The notes beneath the pieces are model-generated. The model was not told where the DNA came from. It worked only from the letters and a program-made list of their open reading frames with translations, and made no database searches. Positions 26,639 to 34,504 of a stretch of DNA of 43,014 bases are shown here, piece after piece. The position numbers and the translations under genes are program-made. This stretch comes from an uncultured Muribaculaceae bacterium (lineage in GTDB: Bacteria; Bacteroidota; Bacteroidia; Bacteroidales; Muribaculaceae): assembly GCA_910587235.1 (NCBI GenBank), contig CAJUKD010000021.1, positions 1 to 43,014 of the forward strand, given 5' to 3'. The number at the start of each line of letters is the position of its first letter. The stretch's first letter is position 1.

Positions 26639-27121
26639 TTATTCGGCTGCAGGAGCTTCTGCTGCAGGCGCCTCGGCTACGGGAGCTTCGGGTGCTGCCG
26701 CTTTCTTGCGTGAGCGACGTGTGGTCTTCGCTTTGGTAGCAGCCTTGTCCTTGAGCATTGCTTCGTTATAGTCGACCAATTCGATGAAGCAGGTCTTGGC
26801 ATTGTCACCCAGACGGTTTCCTGTCTTGAGGATGCGGGTGTAACCACCGGGACGCTCAGCGATTTTCTGAGCAATATCGCCGAAGAGTTCCTTGACAGCT
26901 TCCTTGTTCTGGAGATAGGAGAATACAACTCGGCGGCTTGCCATGGTGTCGTCCTTGGCACGGTTGATGATAGGCTCGGCGTACATACGCAGTGCCTTGG
27001 CTTTTGCCAGAGTCGTGAATATACGCTTGTGCAGGATGAGCGAGATTGTCATGTTAGCCAGCAGGGCGTCGCGATGGGCTTTCTTGCGGCTAAGGTGATT
27101 GAAATTTTTATTGTGTCTCAT
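26639..27121 (-). CDS. rplQ: 50S ribosomal protein L17
   Basis: The 160-residue protein has the standard L17 core: HLSRKKAHRDALLANMTISL, PIINRAKDDTMASRRVVFSY and a C-terminal part of the core ending CFIELVDYN. After residue 125 it adds a Lys/Arg-rich linker and a low-complexity tail (EAPVAEAPAAEAPAAE) with three PE-Ala type repeats, which is not in E. coli L17 (127 residues). Tails of this sort occur in other Bacteroidota. It lies 9 bases after rpoA as the last gene of the alpha operon. Confidence 0.97.
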   Translation of the reverse strand: MRHNKNFNHLSRKKAHRDALLANMTISLILHKRIFTTLAKAKALRMYAEPIINRAKDDTMASRRVVFSYLQNKEAVKELFGDIAQKIAERPGGYTRILKTGNRLGDNAKTCFIELVDYNEAMLKDKAATKAKTTRRSRKKAAAPEAPVAEAPAAEAPAAE

Positions 27122-27130
27122 CGTTTGTAA

Positions 27131-28123
27131 TTACTCTTTGTCTAATTTGTACTTGGAGATGTCCATGCCGAACGAAAGGTTAAGGCTGGTGAGCAGGCTT
27201 TCGAGTTCGACGAGTGACTTTTTACCGAAGTTGCGGAATTTGAGCAGATCGGTTTTGTTGAATACCACGAGTTCGGCGAGAGTTTCGACTTCGGCGCTCT
27301 TGAGGCAGTTGAGTGCGCGCACCGAGAGCGACATGTCGACAAGCTTCGATTTCAGAAGCTGCCGCATGTGGAGTACTTCTTCGTCGAATTCCTCGCTGGG
27401 ATCGGGTTCGGATGTTTCCAGGGTTATCTTTTCATCGGAGAAGAGCATGAAGTGATAGATCAGAATCTTCGCCGCTTCCTTGATTGCTTCCTTGGGGTAG
27501 ATCGAACCGTTGGTGGTTATTTCAAGGGTAAGTTTGTCGTAGTCGGTTTTCTGGTCGACGCGATAGTTCTCGACTGTGTACTTGACGTTCTTTATGGGTG
27601 TGTAGATGGAGTCGATCGCGATTGTCTGGAGATCGTCGTTCGGAGTGACGTTCTCCTCGGCGGGTACCCATCCGCGGCCTTTGTTGATTGTCAGTACGAT
27701 TGTGAAACTTGCGTCCTGATCCAAATGACAGATCACCAGGTCGGGGTTCATGACCTCGAAGCCCGTCAGGGCGCTGGCAATGTCGCCGGCCGTGAACACT
27801 TCTTTGCCTGACACGTTGATTGTGACGCGTTCGGACTCGGTTTCCTCGACTTTCTGCTTGAGGTCAACCTGCTTGAGGTTAAGGATGATGTTTGTCACAT
27901 CTTCCTTAACGCCCGGGATGGCATCGAATTCGTTTTTAACGCCGTCGATACGTATCGACGAAATCGCGAAACCTTCGAGCGACGATAGGAGTACGCGACG
28001 GAGGGCGTTGCCCACGGTGATGCCATAGCCGGGTTCCAAAGGCTTGAACTCGAACTTGCCGTAGAAATTACCGGCTTCGACCATCACGACCTTGTCAGGT
28101 TTTTGGAATGCTAATATAGCCAT
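27131..28123 (-). CDS. rpoA: DNA-directed RNA polymerase subunit alpha
   Basis: The 330-residue subunit has the N-terminal assembly domain (about 1-235; FEPLEPGYGITVGNALRRVL, LSSLEGFAISSIRIDGV) and the C-terminal DNA-binding domain (about 255-330; LSVRALNCLKSAEVETLAEL, FRNFGKKSLVELESLL). It dimerises to start polymerase assembly. It lies 21 bases after rpsD and 9 before rplQ. Confidence 0.98.
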   Translation of the reverse strand: MAILAFQKPDKVVMVEAGNFYGKFEFKPLEPGYGITVGNALRRVLLSSLEGFAISSIRIDGVKNEFDAIPGVKEDVTNIILNLKQVDLKQKVEETESERVTINVSGKEVFTAGDIASALTGFEVMNPDLVICHLDQDASFTIVLTINKGRGWVPAEENVTPNDDLQTIAIDSIYTPIKNVKYTVENYRVDQKTDYDKLTLEITTNGSIYPKEAIKEAAKILIYHFMLFSDEKITLETSEPDPSEEFDEEVLHMRQLLKSKLVDMSLSVRALNCLKSAEVETLAELVVFNKTDLLKFRNFGKKSLVELESLLTSLNLSFGMDISKYKLDKE

Positions 28124-28144
28124 GGATCTGTTTCTTATGGATTA

Positions 28145-28750
28145 TTATTTGGAGTACAGCTCGACGATCAGCTGTTCCTTGATGTTTTCGGGGATGTCCT
28201 CGCGGGCAGGCACATGGAGGAACTTGCCGGCTTTAGCGGCTTCGTCCCATTCGATCCAGGGATACTTGCTGTGGTTGAAACCTGCGAGGTTGTCGGCGAT
28301 CACTTCAAGGGATTTCGAGCGCTCGCGCACACCAATCACGTCGCCGGCTTTTACGGCGTAGGAGGGGATGTTTACCACGGCTCCGTTTACAGTGATGTGA
28401 CGATGGAGTACGATCTGACGGGCAGCAGCGCGTGTCGGAGCGATACCAAGACGATAAACGACATTGTCGAGGCGGCCTTCGAGAAGCTGCAGAAGAAGCT
28501 CACCGGTGATACCTTTCATGCGGGAAGCCTTTTCGAAAAGATTGCGGAACTGGCGTTCGAGCAGGCCGTAGGTGTATTTGGCTTTCTGTTTTTCGCGGAG
28601 CTGTGTGCCGTACTCGGAGGTTTTGCGACGTTTGTTAGCGCCGTGCTGGCCGGGAGGGAAGTTACGGCGTGCAAGCACTTTGTCTTCTCCGAAGATGGGT
28701 TCTCCAAATTTGCGTGCGATTTTGGTCTTTGGACCTGTGTATCTTGCCAT
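28145..28750 (-). CDS. rpsD: 30S ribosomal protein S4
   Basis: The 201-residue protein binds 16S rRNA early in 30S assembly. It starts MARYTGPKTKIARKFGEPIF, has an N-terminal part without the zinc Cys set found in some S4 proteins, and an S4 RNA-binding domain (about 92-155; LEGRLDNVVYRLGIAPTRAA, RQIVLHRHITVNGAVVNIPS). In E. coli S4 represses its own operon by binding a pseudoknot in the mRNA. Here a 254-base leader with pseudoknot-like pairing precedes the gene, while its neighbours are spaced by 9-21 bases. Confidence 0.98.
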   Translation of the reverse strand: MARYTGPKTKIARKFGEPIFGEDKVLARRNFPPGQHGANKRRKTSEYGTQLREKQKAKYTYGLLERQFRNLFEKASRMKGITGELLLQLLEGRLDNVVYRLGIAPTRAAARQIVLHRHITVNGAVVNIPSYAVKAGDVIGVRERSKSLEVIADNLAGFNHSKYPWIEWDEAAKAGKFLHVPAREDIPENIKEQLIVELYSK

Positions 28751-28793
28751 TGTAGTTTAAATCAGTTTAGTTGGGGGTGCTTTCTGGCATTTT

Positions 28794-28897
28794 CCTTCGG
28801 CGAAGCCCGAGCGACGTTGGTGCAGCCGCGACCATAGAGAGGTGATGAAAGTATGGTCTATTCACCTTCGGGCGCTCTGTTGCCGGCTACGCCGGCA
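28794..28897 (-). promoter_or_regulatory. Candidate structured leader of rpsD (S4 autoregulatory RNA)
   Basis: On the minus strand GCCCGA (28873-28868) pairs with TCGGGC (28810-28805), enclosing AGGTGA (28867-28862) with TCACCT (28845-28840) and GACCATA (28858-28852) with TATGGTC (28836-28830). The inner pairs interleave, so together they form an H-type pseudoknot, stacked on the enclosing stem. A perfect 7-bp hairpin (TGCCGGC/GCCGGCA, 28897-28881) lies upstream, and a small CTTC/GAAG hairpin (28805-28795) downstream. It ends about 44 bases before the rpsD ATG. I recall that a ribosomal leader motif named S4-Bacteroidia has been described; whether this is a member must be tested with a covariance model. 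The rest of the gap 28751-29004 shows one more stem (CCGGC/GCCGG, 28962-28977) and no gene. Confidence 0.6.
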
Positions 28898-29004
28898 CCC
28901 CGGTGGATTGATAATGATGTACTAAAAGTGAAAGCAGAGCAGTCGTCGCGCGTCGGTCGTCCCGGCAGCAAAGCCGGAGGAAAGACGCACGGCTGAACTG
29001 ATTG

Positions 29005-29394
29005 TTAAACTCTTCTTCTTTTGGGAGGACGGCATCCGTTGTGGGGCAGCGGAGTAACATCGATGATTTCGGATACTTCGATACCTGCTCCATGAATTGT
29101 GCGGATGGCAGATTCGCGGCCGTTGCCGGGACCTTTGACATAAGCCTTGACTTTACGCAGGCCAAGGTCGTAGGCTGTCTTCGCGCAATCCTGCGCTGCC
29201 ATCTGAGCGGCGTAGGGAGTGTTCTTTTTCGAACCGCGGAAGCCCATCTTGCCGGCTGAGGACCAGGAGATAACCTGTCCTTCGCTGTTTGCAAGGCAGA
29301 CGATGATATTATTGAAGGACGAGTGAACGTGAAGCTGGCCTTCGGCGCTAACTTTGACGTTTCTCTTCTTTGCTGCGACTGTTTTTTTTGCCAT
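29005..29394 (-). CDS. rpsK: 30S ribosomal protein S11
   Basis: The 129-residue protein has VHSSFNNIIVCLANSEGQVI, the SSAGKMGFRGSKKNTPYAAQ block and the C-terminal PLPHNGCRPPKRRRV, all typical of S11, which lines the 30S platform and interacts with S7 and the mRNA exit. It starts 9 bases after the rpsM stop. The large gap to rpsD follows it. Confidence 0.98.
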   Translation of the reverse strand: MAKKTVAAKKRNVKVSAEGQLHVHSSFNNIIVCLANSEGQVISWSSAGKMGFRGSKKNTPYAAQMAAQDCAKTAYDLGLRKVKAYVKGPGNGRESAIRTIHGAGIEVSEIIDVTPLPHNGCRPPKRRRV

Positions 29395-29403
29395 ATTCTA
29401 TTA

Positions 29404-29784
29404 TTATTTAGTAGCTTTCTTCTTGTTAGCAACGGTTTTCTTGCGACCCTTGCGTGTGCGGGCGTTATTCTTGGTGGACTGTCCGCGTACGGGAAGGCCG
29501 ATACGGTGGCGGATACCGCGGTAGCAACCGATATCCATAAGGCGCTTGATGTTGAGCTGGATTTCGCTGCGGAGGTCGCCTTCGACTTTGTAATCGCTGC
29601 CGATGACTTCGCGCACTTTGGCTGCCTGGGCGTCGGTCCAGTCTTTTACTTTGATGTCTGCGTCTACACCGGCTTTCTCAAGAATGGTCTTAGCGGCGCT
29701 GCGACCGATGCCGAAGATGTAGGTCAAGGCTATCTCACCTCTTTTGTTCTGGGGGAGGTCAACTCCCACTATTCTTACTGCCAT
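29404..29784 (-). CDS. rpsM: 30S ribosomal protein S13
   Basis: The 126-residue protein has the S13 helix-two-turns-helix start (VDLPQNKRGEIALTYIFGIG), CYRGIRHRIGLPVRGQSTKN and the basic tail NNARTRKGRKKTVANKKK. It forms part of the 30S head and contacts the P-site tRNA and bridge B1. It is 40 bases after rpmJ. Confidence 0.98.
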   Translation of the reverse strand: MAVRIVGVDLPQNKRGEIALTYIFGIGRSAAKTILEKAGVDADIKVKDWTDAQAAKVREVIGSDYKVEGDLRSEIQLNIKRLMDIGCYRGIRHRIGLPVRGQSTKNNARTRKGRKKTVANKKKATK

Positions 29785-29824
29785 ATTTTATTGTTGTATA
29801 TTTTTTCTGCAAAAATAACAAAAA

Positions 29825-29941
29825 TTATCCTTGACGCTGTTTGTACTTGGGGTTTTTCTTGTTGATGACATAAAGACGTCCTTTACGACGGACGATTTTG
29901 CTGTCGGGAGTACGTTTTTTAACGGATGCTCTTACTTTCAT
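29825..29941 (-). CDS. rpmJ: 50S ribosomal protein L36, cysteine-free form
   Basis: I translated this 38-residue gene by hand: it starts MKVRASVKKRTPDSKIVRRK and ends VINKKNPKYKQRQG, the L36 pattern. The classical zinc-binding form carries three Cys and one His; here the first Cys pair positions read Thr/Ser and no Cys remains, so this is the zinc-independent C-minus form. It sits in the conserved place between infA and rpsM. Confidence 0.96.
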   Translation of the reverse strand: MKVRASVKKRTPDSKIVRRKGRLYVINKKNPKYKQRQG

Positions 29942-29961
29942 ATCTTTTAGTGTTTGATGTT

Positions 29962-30180
29962 TTATTTATAGCGGAAAGCAATTCGCCCCTTGGAGAGATC
30001 GTAGGGCGACATCTCGACGCGCACTTTGTCGCCGGGAAGGATGCGTATATAGTGCATGCGCATCTTGCCTGAGATGTGTGCGGTGATTTCGTGTCCGTTT
30101 TCGAGCTGGACGCGGAACATTGCGTTCGAGAGCGCTTCGACGATGGTCCCGTCTTGTTCGATTGCTGATTGTTTTGCCAT
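29962..30180 (-). CDS. infA: Translation initiation factor IF-1
   Basis: The 72-residue protein has the full IF-1 S1/OB fold: AKQSAIEQDGTIVEALSNAM, FRVQLENGHEITAHISGKMR, and VRVEMSPYDLSKGRIAFRYK. It binds the 30S A site during initiation. It lies 9 bases after map, the usual arrangement of the spc/alpha border. Confidence 0.98.
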   Translation of the reverse strand: MAKQSAIEQDGTIVEALSNAMFRVQLENGHEITAHISGKMRMHYIRILPGDKVRVEMSPYDLSKGRIAFRYK

Positions 30181-30189
30181 AGGGAGTGT

Positions 30190-30972
30190 TTAAATAAATT
30201 TATCCGTGATTGCCTGGTGGATGTAGTCGAATGTCGTCAGGGTGATCACCTGGTCGTCGAGCAGAGCTAGTGTGTGCTCGTAGTGCGCGGAGGGTTTGCG
30301 GTCGCGGGTGCGGCAGGTCCAGCCGTCGCGTTCGATGACGATGTTGCGGCTGCCCATGTTTATCATGGGTTCTATGCAGATGCACATTCCGTTGCGCAGA
30401 AGCGCACCGGTACCCCGGCGGCCGTAGTTAGGTACTTCGGGGCTTTCGTGCATGTGGCGTCCGATACCGTGTCCGCACATTTCGCGGACAACGCTGTATC
30501 CGCGGCGTTCGCAATATTCCTGCACTGTCTGGGCTATGTCGCCAATGCGACCGCCTACCTTGGTTGCGCGGATTCCGGCTTCGAGGCTGTCGCGGGTGGT
30601 GCGGCAGAGGGCTTTTTTCTCGGGGCTTATCTCGCCGACAGCGAAAGTATAGCACGAGTCGCCCATGAATCCGTCTTTTTCGACGACAGTGTCGATTCCG
30701 ACTATGTCGCCGTCGCGAAGTTCGTAGTCGGAGGGGAAGCCGTGAACGACGGTTTCGTTGACTTCGATGCAAAGCGTACCGGGAAATCCTTCGTAACCGA
30801 GGCAGGCAGGCTTGCCACCATTGTCAAGGATGAATTCCCTGGCAATGGTGTCGAGCTTGCGTGTGGTCACTCCGGGCTGAATCCAGCGTGCGACTTCGCC
30901 GAGGGTCTGTGAAACCAGAGTGGCTGAAGACCGCATCTGCTGTATTTCTTCCGGTGTCTTTAGATAAATCAT
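30190..30972 (-). CDS. map: Methionine aminopeptidase, type I
   Basis: The 260-residue enzyme removes the initiator Met after deformylation. The five metal ligands are in place: Asp94 in GIDTVV, Asp105 in GDSCYTF, the His of GHGIGRHMHESP, Glu in CICIEPMIN and Glu in HYEHTLALL; VNETVVHGFPSD is the usual substrate-side motif. It starts 43 bases after secY. It partners functionally with def in the left part of this window. Confidence 0.97.
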   Translation of the reverse strand: MIYLKTPEEIQQMRSSATLVSQTLGEVARWIQPGVTTRKLDTIAREFILDNGGKPACLGYEGFPGTLCIEVNETVVHGFPSDYELRDGDIVGIDTVVEKDGFMGDSCYTFAVGEISPEKKALCRTTRDSLEAGIRATKVGGRIGDIAQTVQEYCERRGYSVVREMCGHGIGRHMHESPEVPNYGRRGTGALLRNGMCICIEPMINMGSRNIVIERDGWTCRTRDRKPSAHYEHTLALLDDQVITLTTFDYIHQAITDKFI

Positions 30973-31015
30973 TTAATTCTGTGATTTTCGTATTGCTGTC
31001 AAAAGGCAATCTGGA

Positions 31016-32368
31016 TCAATAACCCTGTCCGGTTGTACGTCCTTTTATTTTGCCTTCTTTCATCAGACCGTCGTAGTGGTGCATCATCAGATGTGACTCG
31101 ACCTGCTGGAGAGTGTCGAGGACTACTCCGACCATAATCAGCAGCGATGTGCCGCCGAAGAACTGGGCGAAGTTCTGGCTGATGCCGAAGAAACGGGCGA
31201 AAGCGGGCAAAATGGCCACTATGCCGAGGAATATGGATCCCGGAAGGGTTATGCGCGACATGATGGCGTCGAGATATTCGGCGGTTTTCTTACCGGGCTT
31301 TACTCCGGGAATGAATCCGTTGTTGCGTTTCATGTCTTCGGCCATCTGGGTGGGTCGCACCGTAATGGCGGTGTAGAAGTAGGTGAAAGCGACTATAAGG
31401 AAAAAGAATACCACGTTATACCAGAAGCTGTTTATGTCGGTGAAGGCGTGAAGGAAGCCTGTTTCTCCACTGCGGAAGCCTGCCACGGTCATGGGAATGA
31501 ACATGATTGCCTGCGCGAAGATGATAGGCATTACGCCTGCCGCATTGACTTTCAGGGGGATGTACTGACGGGCGCCGCCGTACTGACGGTTTCCGACGAT
31601 ACGTTTGGCATATTGCACGGGGACTTTACGGGTACCCTGGACAAGCAGGACAGCGCCTACGGTTACTGCGAAGAGCAGGACTACCTCGACGATGAACATC
31701 ACCAGGCCGCCCTGGCTGCCGGAAGCACCTGGCAAACGGCTGATGAATTCATAGGAGAGCGCTCCCGGGAGTCGGGCTATGATACCCACCAGGATGATGA
31801 AGGAGATGCCGTTGCCGATTCCGCGGTCGGTGATACGCTCACCGAGCCAGAGGATGAACATTGAGCCTGCGGCCAGGATAATTGTCAGATAGGTGACTGT
31901 CCAGAAGCCGAAGTGCATTGCAGCAGCACCCTGCGAAGCACCGTTGACCTGAACCTGAAGGTTGATCAGATAGGCAGGTGCCTGAAGAATCAGGATAAGT
32001 ACGGTGAGATAGCGGGTGTACTGGTTCATTTTCTGGCGTCCGCTCTCTCCTTCGCGCTGCATCTTCTGGAACGAGGGCAGAATCATACCGCATAGCTGTA
32101 TGATGATTGATGCCGTGATGTAGGGCATGATGCCCAGGGCGAAGATGGATGCCTGGGAGAAGGCGCCGCCGGAGAACATGTCAAGGAGCTGCATCAGGCC
32201 GCTCTTGTTTGTGAAGTTTGCAAGGGCGTCGATGTCGGAGGGGGAGATTCCGGGGAGCACCACATAGCAACCCAGACGGTAGATTAGTACCAGCAGGATT
32301 GTTATGAGGATGCGCTCACGGAGTTCCTTGACAGTCCAGATGTTTTTGATTGTCTCGGTAAATCTCAT
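31016..32368 (-). CDS. secY: Preprotein translocase subunit SecY
   Basis: The 450-residue protein is the main channel subunit of the Sec translocon, with ten membrane segments. Landmarks are LRERILITILLVLIYRLGCY (first segment), SQASIFALGIMPYITASIII, the cytoplasmic loop GNRQYGGARQYIPLKVNAAG and TQMAEDMKRNNGFIPGVKPG. It begins two bases after the rplO stop, which suggests coupling. Confidence 0.98.
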   Translation of the reverse strand: MRFTETIKNIWTVKELRERILITILLVLIYRLGCYVVLPGISPSDIDALANFTNKSGLMQLLDMFSGGAFSQASIFALGIMPYITASIIIQLCGMILPSFQKMQREGESGRQKMNQYTRYLTVLILILQAPAYLINLQVQVNGASQGAAAMHFGFWTVTYLTIILAAGSMFILWLGERITDRGIGNGISFIILVGIIARLPGALSYEFISRLPGASGSQGGLVMFIVEVVLLFAVTVGAVLLVQGTRKVPVQYAKRIVGNRQYGGARQYIPLKVNAAGVMPIIFAQAIMFIPMTVAGFRSGETGFLHAFTDINSFWYNVVFFFLIVAFTYFYTAITVRPTQMAEDMKRNNGFIPGVKPGKKTAEYLDAIMSRITLPGSIFLGIVAILPAFARFFGISQNFAQFFGGTSLLIMVGVVLDTLQQVESHLMMHHYDGLMKEGKIKGRTTGQGY

Positions 32369-32370
32369 AA

Positions 32371-32817
32371 TTAGATTTTTTGGGCAGTGCCACCGGCAGC
32401 TTCGATAGCGGCCTGTGCGGCTGCTGAGAAGGCGTTGGCTTCTACGGTGATGGCGTGTTTGATGGCGCCGTTAGCGAGAATTTTGACCAGCTGTCCGCGA
32501 CGGATGTAACCGGCGGCGCGAAGTTCTTCGACACCTATTTTCTGAAGGTTCTTAGCCTCGGCGAGGGCGTCGATAAGGTCAAGGTTGATGGCTTTGTATT
32601 CTACGCGGTTGATATTCTTGAAACCGAATTTAGGCAGACGACGCTGGAGTGGCATCTGACCGCCTTCGAAACCGATCTTGCGGCTGTAGCCCGAACGGGA
32701 TTTGGCGCCTTTGTGACCACGGGTCGAAGTGCCGCCTTTGCCGGAACCGGGACCGCGACCGATGCGAGTGTTGTGTTTAACCGAGCCAAGTGCCGGTTTG
32801 AGATTACTTAAGTCCAT
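32371..32817 (-). CDS. rplO: 50S ribosomal protein L15
   Basis: The 148-residue protein has the Gly-rich basic N-terminal extension RIGRGPGSGKGGTSTRGHKG, then GFEGGQMPLQRRLPKFGF and the globular C-terminal domain. It binds 23S rRNA in late 50S assembly. It lies 15 bases after rpmD and 2 before secY. Confidence 0.98.
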   Translation of the reverse strand: MDLSNLKPALGSVKHNTRIGRGPGSGKGGTSTRGHKGAKSRSGYSRKIGFEGGQMPLQRRLPKFGFKNINRVEYKAINLDLIDALAEAKNLQKIGVEELRAAGYIRRGQLVKILANGAIKHAITVEANAFSAAAQAAIEAAGGTAQKI

Positions 32818-32832
32818 AGTTCTTGTCGATTT

Positions 32833-33012
32833 TTAAGCGTTGGTCACTTCTACCAAGTGGCGAACTTTGTTAACCATACCCATCACGGAGGGGGTGTCTT
32901 CTTTGACTACCGTGTGGTTCATTTTCTTCAAGCCGAGTGCGTCGAGGGTGCGCTTCTGCACTGCCGGGCAGTTGATGCGGCTCTTTATCTGTTTGATTTT
33001 AATCTGTGCCAT
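32833..33012 (-). CDS. rpmD: 50S ribosomal protein L30
   Basis: I translated this 59-residue gene by hand from the ATG at 33012: AQIKIKQIKSRINCPAVQKR, LDALGLKKMNHTVVKEDTPS and VMGMVNKVRHLVEVTNA. It matches L30 in length and pattern (the GLKKMN and NKVRHLV blocks). It is in its conserved place between rpsE and rplO. Confidence 0.97.
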   Translation of the reverse strand: MAQIKIKQIKSRINCPAVQKRTLDALGLKKMNHTVVKEDTPSVMGMVNKVRHLVEVTNA

Positions 33013-33038
33013 TGTCTGATTGGTCTTTATGATTAGAC

Positions 33039-33557
33039 TTAGCCGTGGAACACCTGTTCAACGGATATTCCGCGGTTCTGGGCCACCTGTGCGGGCGAGC
33101 GCATTTCGTCGAGAGCGGCGATTGTGGCCTTGACAAGGTTGTGGGGGTTGGAAGAGCCTTTGCTCTTTGCCAGCACGTCGGTGATGCCGACGCTTTCAAG
33201 GACGGCACGCATGGCGCCACCGGCTTTCACACCGGTACCGTGGGAGGCGGGCTTGAGGATTATGCGCGATCCGGCGAACTTGGCCACCTGTTCGTGGGGA
33301 ATGGTTCCTTTGTGGACGGGTACGCGGATAAGGTTCTTCTTTGCGGCTTCCACGCCTTTTGCGATAGCAGCCTGTACTTCGTTGGCTTTGCCAAGGCCCC
33401 AGCCTACGATGCCGTCTTCGTTACCTACCACTACGATGGCAGCGAAAGTGAATGTGCGGCCACCTTTTGTCACCTTGGTAACACGGTTTATAGCTACGAG
33501 GCGGTCTTTGAGTTCGAGGTCGCCGGCGGATTTTACTCTGTTATTTCTTTTTGCCAT
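33039..33557 (-). CDS. rpsE: 30S ribosomal protein S5
   Basis: The 172-residue protein has the double-stranded RNA-binding N-terminal domain (DLELKDRLVAINRVTKVTKG, FAAIVVVGNEDGIVGWGLGK) and the C-terminal fold (GTGVKAGGAMRAVLESVGI, SSNPHNLVKATIAAL). S5 helps translational accuracy and mRNA unwinding at the 30S entry. It starts 6 bases after the rplR stop. Confidence 0.98.
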   Translation of the reverse strand: MAKRNNRVKSAGDLELKDRLVAINRVTKVTKGGRTFTFAAIVVVGNEDGIVGWGLGKANEVQAAIAKGVEAAKKNLIRVPVHKGTIPHEQVAKFAGSRIILKPASHGTGVKAGGAMRAVLESVGITDVLAKSKGSSNPHNLVKATIAALDEMRSPAQVAQNRGISVEQVFHG

Positions 33558-33563
33558 GTTGAA

Positions 33564-33905
33564 TTAGAATTTAAGACCGGCACCGCGTGCGGCATCAGCC
33601 AATGATTTGACACGACCGTGGAACAGATAGCCGTTGCGGTCGAAAACAACTTCTGTGATGCCGGCTTCGATAGCTTTCTTGGCGATATTCTGGCCGACAA
33701 CGGCAGCGATTTCGCTCTTTGTGCCCTGCTCTACTCCTTTGGAGGATGCGGAAGCGAGGGTGACGCCTGCGAGGTCGTCGATGAGCTGAACGTAGATTTG
33801 CTTGTTGCTGCGGAAGACGGTCATGCGGGGACGCTGGGCTGTGCCTGAGATTCTGCCGCGGATACGCGTCTTGATTTTGTTTCTTCTCTGTATCTTGGAA
33901 ATCAT
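33564..33905 (-). CDS. rplR: 50S ribosomal protein L18
   Basis: The 113-residue protein has RPRMTVFRSNKQIYVQLIDD, TLASASSKGVE, and NIAKKAIEAGITEVVFDRNG, followed by YLFHGRVKSLADAARGAGL, all typical of L18. It carries 5S rRNA with L5 on the central protuberance. It is 17 bases after rplF. Confidence 0.98.
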   Translation of the reverse strand: MISKIQRRNKIKTRIRGRISGTAQRPRMTVFRSNKQIYVQLIDDLAGVTLASASSKGVEQGTKSEIAAVVGQNIAKKAIEAGITEVVFDRNGYLFHGRVKSLADAARGAGLKF

Positions 33906-33922
33906 GATCTGTTTCTGTTAGA

Positions 33923-34480
33923 TTATTTGGCACCTGCCTTCTTACCGGATTTGCGGCGGATGATCTCGCCGACGAATTTGATACCTTTTCCTTTGTAGGG
34001 TTCGGGCTTGCGGAAAGAACGAATCTTGGCGCATACCTGTCCGAGGAGCTGTTTGTCGTCGCTCTCAAGGATAATCAGGGGGTTCTTGTTTCGTTCAGAT
34101 TTGGCTTCGACCTTGATTTCTGGGGGAAGCTTGAGATATATTGCATGCGAGTAGCCGAGCGCGAGTTCGAGGACCTGGCCTGTGGCTGCGGCACGGTAAC
34201 CCACACCTACGAGTTCCATTTCTTTGCGGTAGCGTTCGTGTACACCTATGACCATATTGTTGATCAGCGCACGATAGAGGCCGTGCTGCGCGCGGTGTTC
34301 GCGGTCGTCGGAAGGACGTGTCACCACTACGTGGTTGTCTTCGACTGCTACGTGGATATCGGGGTTTACGGCCTGACGGAGTTCTCCGTTCTTGCCTTTA
34401 ACGGTTACTACGTTGTCTTTATCAACCGTCACTGTCACGCCTGCGGGGATGGCGATGGGAGCTTTACCTATTCTTGACAT
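33923..34480 (-). CDS. rplF: 50S ribosomal protein L6
   Basis: The 185-residue protein has the L6 double fold: SRIGKAPIAIPAGVTVTVDK at the start, and the C-terminal rRNA-binding end RSFRKPEPYKGKGIKFVGEI followed by RRKSGKKAGAK. It sits near the sarcin-ricin loop and factor-binding site. It is 24 bases after rpsH. Confidence 0.98.
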   Translation of the reverse strand: MSRIGKAPIAIPAGVTVTVDKDNVVTVKGKNGELRQAVNPDIHVAVEDNHVVVTRPSDDREHRAQHGLYRALINNMVIGVHERYRKEMELVGVGYRAAATGQVLELALGYSHAIYLKLPPEIKVEAKSERNKNPLIILESDDKQLLGQVCAKIRSFRKPEPYKGKGIKFVGEIIRRKSGKKAGAK

Positions 34481-34504
34481 AGTTCTTGCGTTTTACGGGG
34501 TTGA

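Noticed and set aside
28881..28897. The perfect GCCGGC hairpin as a terminator after rpsK
   Set aside because: No T run follows it on the minus strand and rpoA and rplQ downstream must still be expressed; it is more likely part of the rpsD leader.
28751..29004. A tRNA or small gene in the rpsK-rpsD gap
   Set aside because: No acceptor-stem and T-loop pattern and no reading frame with ribosomal or other recognisable protein features; only stem-loops were seen.
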